This document shows, one piece after another, positions 57,907-64,000 of a stretch of DNA of 64,000 nucleotides. Position 1 is the first letter of the stretch. Every line of letters starts with the position of its first letter. The DNA comes from Sequoia sempervirens. Lineage: Eukaryota; Streptophyta; Pinopsida; Cupressales; Cupressaceae. Location: positions 1-64,000 of the forward strand of contig VDFB02321307.1 of the NCBI GenBank assembly GCA_007258455.2. Reading direction: 5' to 3'. A model generated the notes under the pieces. It ran no database searches, was not told where the DNA came from, and saw only the letters and a list, made by a program, of their open reading frames with translations. Both the position numbers and the translations under genes were made by a program.

Positions 57907-58605
57907 AGAGCCTTTGCTCATTTAGTTTCTTTAACCATGCTAGTGAGAACAAAACACTGAGCCTATTGTGCCTTCTATTTGTTACTCAAGTATTGTTCAA
58001 TTGTGTTGTGATAAGCAAATTGTTGAGCCTCTTTAGCCAACAAGGAGTTAGTGTGATTGTTGTTTCTATTGTGTTAAGAATAAGTTTGCAAGCCTCTTTA
58101 GCTGCAATTTCTTGTTCAAGGCATGTTAGAAGTGAGCTTTGTTCCAGAGATTTGAGTAATGAAATCATGAGCCTCCTTTGCCTTGGTCGAAAATCTCAGA
58201 TTTTTGTTATTTATGTTCTACTTTTATGATCTAGATTTCAGCTTACATTGAAGTGTGTAGATGTTTGTTGGAATAGAGTTTATCAAAGCATTTTTTCAGA
58301 AGATCTACCTTGTTAATTTCTAACTTCTCTTGCTCTGCTATTACTTGAGAGGTTAGGAACATCTTTAGTTTAAGTTAGTCGTAGTTGAACTTCTTATATT
58401 AGAAAATCTCAGCTACGGTGTTTGTGTTTAAAAAACCTTGTGCTCTAAGTTGATTAAAAAGATAGGCAACTTAGTTTTAGTTTACTTTCTCTCAAACACC
58501 ATCAGCAAGAGGGAGCTTCCCCTCCTAATTTGAAGAGCAGTTTATCTGTGCATAGCTGTCCATTTTCAAATCCGCATTCCAGAGGTGCGAATTTAAATGC
58601 CAACA

Positions 58606-59299
58606 AGATTGAAATTTTGAAAGAAGTATATGCTAAAATTGATAGTGGAGGCAGAAGATCTACTAGGCTTGCAAAGGTGGTTGTAGGCTATCTTTGGGGA
58701 AGTGGTTATGGTAATAGTGATGAGGATAGGGATTCCAAGGCTTTTGTGCAATAAATAGCCTTGAATTCTCATAGTTAGGAGATTGAAAAAGTAGGGGAAT
58801 AAAGTTACTTAGAGGAAACTATTATTTTTTACTTCTCTTAATTTGTAGGAGGAAGAGAAGAAATTTGAAATGAGGATGGGGATTAAGGATTTTTATAATA
58901 AAAAAATGAATGGTATTTTTGGCAAATAGAATCTAGGGAATTATAGTTCGAAGATCTATACCCTTGTATCCCTTATGTAGTATATTTATACCCTAGAGGA
59001 TATAGTGAGAGAAAAGATCAAGTGTGGTAGGAATCAATATTTATCAACATTTCATATCTAATCTAAATAAAGAATACGTTCATTCATAATACATATATGT
59101 AGTAAACCCTTATAAATTAAAATATTTTTTTATTCATATAATAATTACAATAGCAAGTATTAGTCTCAGTGAGTTGTATTACAATCTCTTTCTATATCAT
59201 TCTCTTATTCTCTTTTACTCTAATATCTATTACATACATATATTAATTATTTGTCTCTTATCAAGATGTGACCCTTATAGGGCACCCCTTACTCTATCC
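58606..59299. other. Flank between the two Gypsy elements
   Basis: Starts with a short open stretch (KIEILKEVYAKIDSGGRRST then LAKVVVGYLWGSGYGN) ending at 58,754 that I do not recognise. AT-rich sequence with no motif follows. It may be the leader or LTR of the next element; no LTR pair could be tested because its other end is outside the window. Confidence 0.35.
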
Positions 59300-59339
59300 T
59301 CCTTGTCAGCCTAAAAAATTGATACAAGTTTGCTCAGAT

Positions 59340-60168
59340 TTGATCTAGTTGAGGAGCACTTAGGAACCTTTTTGAACTTTATAGATGACTTTGAGGTAGA
59401 GCATGAAGATGTTGTCATGAATATTTTTATGCAATCTTGAATTGTTGATGCAAGGGTATGGTATAGAAGCCTTCTAAAGGCTAGTATTGGGTCTTGGGAG
59501 GAGTTCAAATTTTTTTGAGAGAACAATATGGTGACAAGACAAAACCAAGACTCTTGTTAAATGAATTCAATAATATCTCTAAGGATCAAAATGAGAATAC
59601 AGTTTCAGAGTTTAACACAAGGTTCTAAAAGGCTATGTCTAGGATCCTAGCCTATTTGAGACCAAATGAACATGTGTGTTTGGTCTCATATTGTAATGCT
59701 TTTGATTCCAAGATGGGATACCACCTTAGGAATAAGAATCCTCAAAATTTAAGGGACGTATACAAGGTTTCCTTCCATATTGAAAGTAATAGAAAATCCT
59801 TAGGGAGGAGAGAAAGAAGGGAAGATATAAAGCTTCTTAAAAACCCTAGGGGCCATAAAAATGAAAAGGCAACTTTACAAGAAGAAAAAATGGATAAAAT
59901 TATTAGTGCCATAAAATACCTTAGCTACAAAGTTGTGAAGAATTACAAGGGTTTATCTCATGATAAACCAAATTATCAAAGGAAGGATAGAATGTCAAAG
60001 CTCTTTGATCAGCCATATAATAAAAATTGGAAAAATGGTAGACCTATTCATAATAATCAAAGAAATATGCAAAACAAAGAAACCCCTTATCCTCTAAAAA
60101 GGAGTAATGAAAATTTTGTGGAAGATACTCCTTGGTGTGAACCATGTCAATTGTCACATTCTTCTTAG
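59340..60168 (+). pseudogene. Gag of the truncated Gypsy element
   Basis: Pieces in shifting frames read WYRSLLKASIGSWEEFKFF, LLLNEFNNISKDQNENTV and then the longer frame MSRILAYLRPNEHVCLVSYC onwards, with KMGYHLRNKNPQNLRDVY. The end WCEPCQLSHSS is the CxxC...H type zinc element seen in related gags. Stops lie near 59,520 and 59,626. Confidence 0.65.
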
Positions 60169-60539
60169 CAATGTAGCATTTATCAATCCTTGAAGAATAG
60201 TCATGAATCATACAATGATTGTGATGATTCACATATGGAGGATCAAGGAATAAACATGCTATTGGAATGGGCCCAAATTTTGATGAATATTCTTTAGAAG
60301 AGGGATGTTCAAAGGTTGTCATTCAGGAAAGAAGATAGGAAAATCGTTCTTGTCATCAACAAGTTTTCTTTGATGATGAAAGTGGCAACATTGCGAGGGT
60401 TAATAACCTAGAATCATAAACAAAGGTTAGATTGAGAAGACCTTTGAATGAAGAGATCAGATTATTAACAGTTTCTGCTATTGCATAGGGAAAAATTACT
60501 TATAATCTAAGGAATTAAATAGTTAACAAGATCAAGGGA

Positions 60540-61425
60540 ACCCTGGTAACCTTTTTATCAAAGAAGGAAATAGTGATATTAAAGAGAAAACACTTATAAA
60601 GAATAAGGAGATTAAGGAAAAAGATGCTAAGAAGCTTGAAAATCAGATTGTGTCTCCCCTTGTTAAGGCCAAGTATCAAAAGGAAAAGAATGATCAAGAA
60701 AACAAGGAAGCTAAGATTTCTTAGAAAAATAAATCTAAAAATAAGCAAGGAAAATTCAAGGAACAAATTTCTCTAGGCTATGACATTCCAAAGTATAGTG
60801 TTGTGGATATGAATCAGATATTTTCATAGATCAAGGTATCAATTCCTTTATTGGAAATGATGAGGATAGAGGAGCACAAGGGAAAAGCACTTTCCCTCAT
60901 TGTTGGTATATCTGTTGCTAGTAAGGAGGGGAAAGAAACTACCCCTATTGAGAAAGGTAAAGGAAAAGTGAATAAATTTAAACCTAAAGGAATTCACATT
61001 GATTTTCTTAAAGTGGTTTTAGGTACCACGCTAACCACTTTCCCTAATCAAACAAATCCTTTTTATGTATCCTTTCAAGTGAGTGATAAGTTGATCACAA
61101 ATTACATGATAGATTCTAGAGCTTCCACTAATATCATGCCTTTAGAAATCATGAAGGAGCTAGGGTTACAAGAAAGTAAAAAATATGGAAAATGTTTTCC
61201 ATGGATTCAAGGGAAGTCCCTATGGTTGGGGTAGTAAATGAGGTTCCTTTCAAGTTAGCATCTTTCCCTAGAAAATATTATGTTATGAGTGTAACTATTG
61301 TTGATATTCCAACTCAATATGGAATGCTCCTATCAAGAGGGTGGGCAGTAGCAGTTGGGGGAAGCATGAAGTTAGATCTTCCTTATGCTACCCACATGAA
61401 ATTGTGCACTTCATTGACATAGATA
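60540..61425 (+). pseudogene. Linker and protease of the truncated Gypsy element
   Basis: A lysine- and glutamate-rich linker leads to a 127-codon frame from 60,851 with the protease motif YMIDSRASTNIMPLEIMKEL. The catalytic DSG is changed to DSR. After a frameshift near 61,195 the protease continues with FSMDSREVPMVGVVNEVPFK and YGMLLSRGWA. Confidence 0.7.
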
Positions 61426-61499
61426 TGGACAACTTCAAAGTTGTAGATGTAGAACCAATGAAGGGAAAAGATCCATAGGTAGTTGAATAAGTAAAGAAA

Positions 61500-61960
61500 A
61501 ATGCTCAAGAAGATGGAATTTGGGCTATGTATTTTGATGGGGCATATTCAAGAAAAGGATTGGATGTAGGGTTGATTATCATATCACTAAAAGGTAAATA
61601 TTACAAGTACTCATTAAAATTTGAATGCACAAATAATGTTGTTGAGTATGAAGCTCTTTTATTAGGATTGAATATGGAAAGTAAGCATAAAATAAAAGAG
61701 CTTAGAGTTTTGGGTGATTTTGAGTTGGCAGTGTCTCAAATTAGAGCCAAGTATGCACGTCAAAAAAAATATTGAAGCAATATAGATTTTTTTTTGGGTA
61801 ACGATTGAAATGTTTGATGTATTTTCTATTCAGTGGATGAAACGATCAAAAAATGTCAAGGAAGATCTCCTCGCAAACATTTCCTTGAGAACTGATGATA
61901 TATCTTTTATTGGAATATCAAGAGTTGAGGTTCAAGTAAGGCCTTCTAGTTTAGACATCC
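61500..61960 (+). pseudogene. RNase H-like domain upstream of RT (truncated Gypsy element)
   Basis: AMYFDGAYSRKGLDVGLIII, LKFECTNNVVEYEALLLGL and ELRVLGDFELAVSQI mark the RNase H fold, here with the first Asp (FDG) retained. A frameshift near 61,775 separates the C-terminal part (IQWMKRSKNVKEDLLANISL), which still shows the end of the fold. Position before RT matches the element at 50.9 kb. Confidence 0.75.
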
Positions 61961-62055
61961 AAAAATGGAAACTATTTAACAATGATAATGATTTATTAAA
62001 ATTTCTACATCGTATAGATGAGTATCACGGTCAAGAGATTGATTTCTAGAATTTT

Positions 62056-63230
62056 ATGGAGAGAATTGATGGAAATGATACTATTTTTGGAAATGATTTA
62101 GTCCAACTCAAGACCAATAAAATCCCAAAAGGATTGGTAGCCTTAGAAAGAGTTTATGATAACTCTGATAAGTGTAATGTGAAGCAAAATTCTACACATG
62201 AACAATACTTAAAGGAAATCAATTTTGGGATTGAGAATGCACCTAAAAAGGTGTATATTGGTAAGAATCTCAACCCCAAAATTAGAGCAATGTTGATTGC
62301 TCTGCTTATAAAATACAAGCATGTGTTTTCATGGTCATATGATGACCTAAAGTCTTACAAAGAGGACCTATTCTAGCATGAAATCCCTTTGAATCCAAGT
62401 GAAAATTCTTTTAAGAAACAAAGACCAATAAACCCTACTTTGGCACACAAGATGTAGTAGGAGCTCATGAAGCTCAGAGATGGTGGAATCATAAATCCTA
62501 TTAGACATTTCACCTGGGTATCAAACTTGGTGTCTGTAAGGAAAAAGAATGGAGATATTAAACATTTCACCTGGGTATCAAACTTGGTGCCTGTAAGAAA
62601 AAAGAATGGAGATATCAGACTATGCATGGATTTTAGAAGTTTGAACATATCTTCATTGAAGGATAACTACCCATTACCTAATATGGAGGAAATTTTGTAT
62701 AAGGATACTAGTTGTGAGCTCTTTTCTATGATGGATGGTTTTTTTGGCTACAACCAAGTAAAGGTAAAAGAGACATAGAAGTATAAGATTACTTTCAGCA
62801 CCCCATGGGGTACATATATCTATGTAAGGATTCATTTTGTCTTAGCTAATGTTGGAGCTATATTCTAGAGAGCTATGGATGTTGCTTTTTTATGTTCCAT
62901 AGATATATTTTTGGCTATATATCAAGATGACCTCATAGCATATTCTAGGAAAGAGGAGGAGCATTAAATGCACCTAGAAAATATATTCATAAAAGCTTTG
63001 GAATATGGTATTTCATTGAACCCTAAAAAATGTACATTTGTGGTTACAAAAGGAAAATTGTTGGGGCATAGAGTCTCAAAGGAAGGAATAGTAATTGATC
63101 CAAAAAGGGTTGCAACAATTGATAGAATCTCAATTCCTAAAATAGTGAAGGAGATTCAGTCACTTTTCTGGCTAGATCAATTTTTTCAAAAGTTTTGTTA
63201 CAAACTTTGTTGAGACTACAAAATCCATCT
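62056..63230 (+). pseudogene. RT with an internal 57-bp tandem duplication
   Basis: The N-terminal linker has KHVFSWSYDDLKSYKEDLF. RT follows: LMKLRDGGIINPIRHFTWVS, VRKKNGDIRLCMDFRSLN, LFSMMDGFFGYNQVKV, then IYQDDLIAYSRK with the catalytic YxDD present, and SLNPKKCTFVVTKGKLLGH. A 57-base segment encoding HFTWVSNLV(S/P)VRKKNGDI is repeated in tandem, adding 19 residues in frame. TAG or TAA stops occur near 62,374, 62,456, 62,776, 62,866 and 62,966. Confidence 0.8.
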
Positions 63231-63289
63231 CCAATATGTTGAGAAAATAGGAGACAGTTACATGTGGAGATGAACTTGTAAAATAAATT

Positions 63290-63714
63290 GATGGCATTAA
63301 AAAGGCCATAAAAGAAGCACTAGTGCTTAAATCCCTAGATTTTGCTAAGCCTTTTCAATTATTTTCTTTTACATCATTTCATATTATAGCTCTTGTTTTG
63401 TTACAAAAAATGATGAGGGTTATGAACAACTCATTGCTTTCTTTAGAAGATCACTACAACTAGCAGAGTTGGAAGTATGAAATCATGGAAAAGAAGGCCT
63501 ATGCTTTGGCTAAGGCTATGAAGAACTTTAGGACCTACTTGGTGGGTGCAAAAATAGTGGCTTATGTTCCTAATGCTATAGTCAAAGACATATTTACTCA
63601 TCAAGAAGTAACAAGAAGGTGTAGATGGATCAACAAGATCGAAAAATTTAATATCAATATTCAAATCACTACACTTGTTAGAGGGAAGGGTTTATCCAAG
63701 CTGATGGTTGAATA
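63290..63714 (+). pseudogene. Gypsy-type RNase H of the truncated element
   Basis: KKAIKEALVLKSLDFAKPFQ, then FSFTSFHIIALVLLQK, where the usual catalytic Asp (DAS) is missing, then KKAYALAKAMKNFRTYLVGA and VRGKGLSKLMVE. A frameshift near 63,410-63,480 interrupts it. Confidence 0.7.
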
Positions 63715-64000
63715 AAATCTAGAAGTTAGTCAGATCAATCAAACAAATGAAAGTGTTCTTGTAGAAGAGTGTGCAGTTTAGGGATGCCCCTAGTATAAAG
63801 AATTTTGCATTATCTGAGAAACATGTATTTCCCTAACCACATGAATGATAACTAGAAAAGGACCTTGAAACTACAAGAAATCAAGTATGTTATGATTGAG
63901 GGTTTCTTGTATTGGAGGGATAGGGTTGGTGTGATGTTGAGGTGCGTTGATGAGAAATAGAAAAGGAGAATTCTTGAAGAAATGCATAGTGATGTTTGTG

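Larger units (their letters stand above)
44659..58605 (+). mobile_element. Ty3/Gypsy (Tat-like) element with giant LTRs
   Basis: Internal sequence of 6.0 kb is flanked by direct repeats of 3.67 kb (left end lost) and 4.25 kb. Domain order is gag, protease, RNase H-like, RT remnant, second RNase H, integrase, with no chromodomain. That fits a non-chromovirus lineage, and Tat elements are known to carry an additional RNase H. The LTR downstream halves are about 98 to 99 percent identical by eye, so the insertion is much younger than the chromovirus. Yet the RT core is deleted and stops are present, so this copy probably moved in trans or decayed fast. No target duplication can be scored because the 5' border is truncated. 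Confidence 0.8.
54356..58605 (+). repeat. 3' LTR (complete, 4.25 kb) of the giant-LTR element
   Basis: It starts TGTTGTACCCC and ends GCCAACA, giving TGTTG/CAACA inverted ends. The first 560 bases have no partner in the truncated 5' LTR, so the left border is inferred from the terminal motif. The rest aligns at a constant offset (10,260, then 10,280 after the unit 4 deletion). The expected polypurine tract before it is not obvious. Confidence 0.75.
59300..64000 (+). mobile_element. Decayed Ty3/Gypsy (Tat-like) element, 3' end outside the window
   Basis: Gag, protease, RNase H-like, RT, second RNase H and the beginning of integrase follow on the plus strand in the same order as in the giant-LTR element, but with more stops and frameshifts. 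At the right edge the integrase zinc-finger lead-in is recognisable (LQEIKYVMIEGFLYWRDRVG, LEEMHSDV). The element is related to, but clearly distinct from, its neighbour. Confidence 0.75.

Overview
This window looks like AT-rich nuclear DNA from a seed plant, most probably a gymnosperm. That is an inference from three things: large nested LTR retrotransposons, relic PPR/DYW genes of a style common in conifers, and plant-type Copia, Ty3/Gypsy, LINE and CACTA-like sequences. I see no intact host protein-coding gene. There are no bacterial or organellar features, no RNA genes and no CRISPR array.

Layout. Positions 1-350 hold a CCGAT/ATCGG-rich repeat fragment. Positions 350-17,980 are mostly unassigned DNA with gene relics: one orphan exon-like segment (874-945), a minus-strand relic of the Golgi tether subunit COG1 (5,158-6,240), a minus-strand DYW domain (6,322-6,620), a PPR fragment (7,700-8,155), four plus-strand exons of a RAD23 gene (11,055-11,809), and a broken minus-strand PPR array (13,427-16,210) interrupted by a second CCGAT-rich block. 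The RAD23 exons carry a premature stop and a lost splice acceptor. A CACTA-like transposon end with dense TGACTAAA repeats lies at 17,980-18,513.

Positions 18,514-25,598 are a minus-strand LTR retrotransposon with a gag-like ORF and a second long charged ORF, but no recognisable pol, so it is apparently non-autonomous. It abuts a degraded LINE (25,599-27,370). Positions 27,371-38,745 are a minus-strand Copia element. Its 3' LTR is split by a complete nested Ty3/Gypsy chromovirus (28,794-35,741), and the Copia pol has lost its integrase core. A second CACTA-like end (38,746-39,260) truncates the Copia gag side. Positions 39,260-44,658 hold small tandem repeats only.

Positions 44,659-58,605 are a plus-strand, Tat-like Ty3/Gypsy element with giant LTRs (4.25 kb where complete). 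Each LTR holds six tandem units of about 230 bp marked by paired GGGCGCCC palindromes, and an ORF of about 208 codons upstream of the LTR TATA box. Its pol order is protease, RNase H-like domain, RT, second RNase H, integrase. A related but more decayed plus-strand element fills 59,300-64,000 and runs off the window.

The most interesting signals are the ORF plus palindromic array inside the giant LTR, the pol-less LTR element with its own long ORF, the shared early position of the RNase H-like domain in two elements, and a recurrent pattern of TAG stops that fits decay at methylated CAG sites. All family calls come from reading translations by eye. No database search was run.
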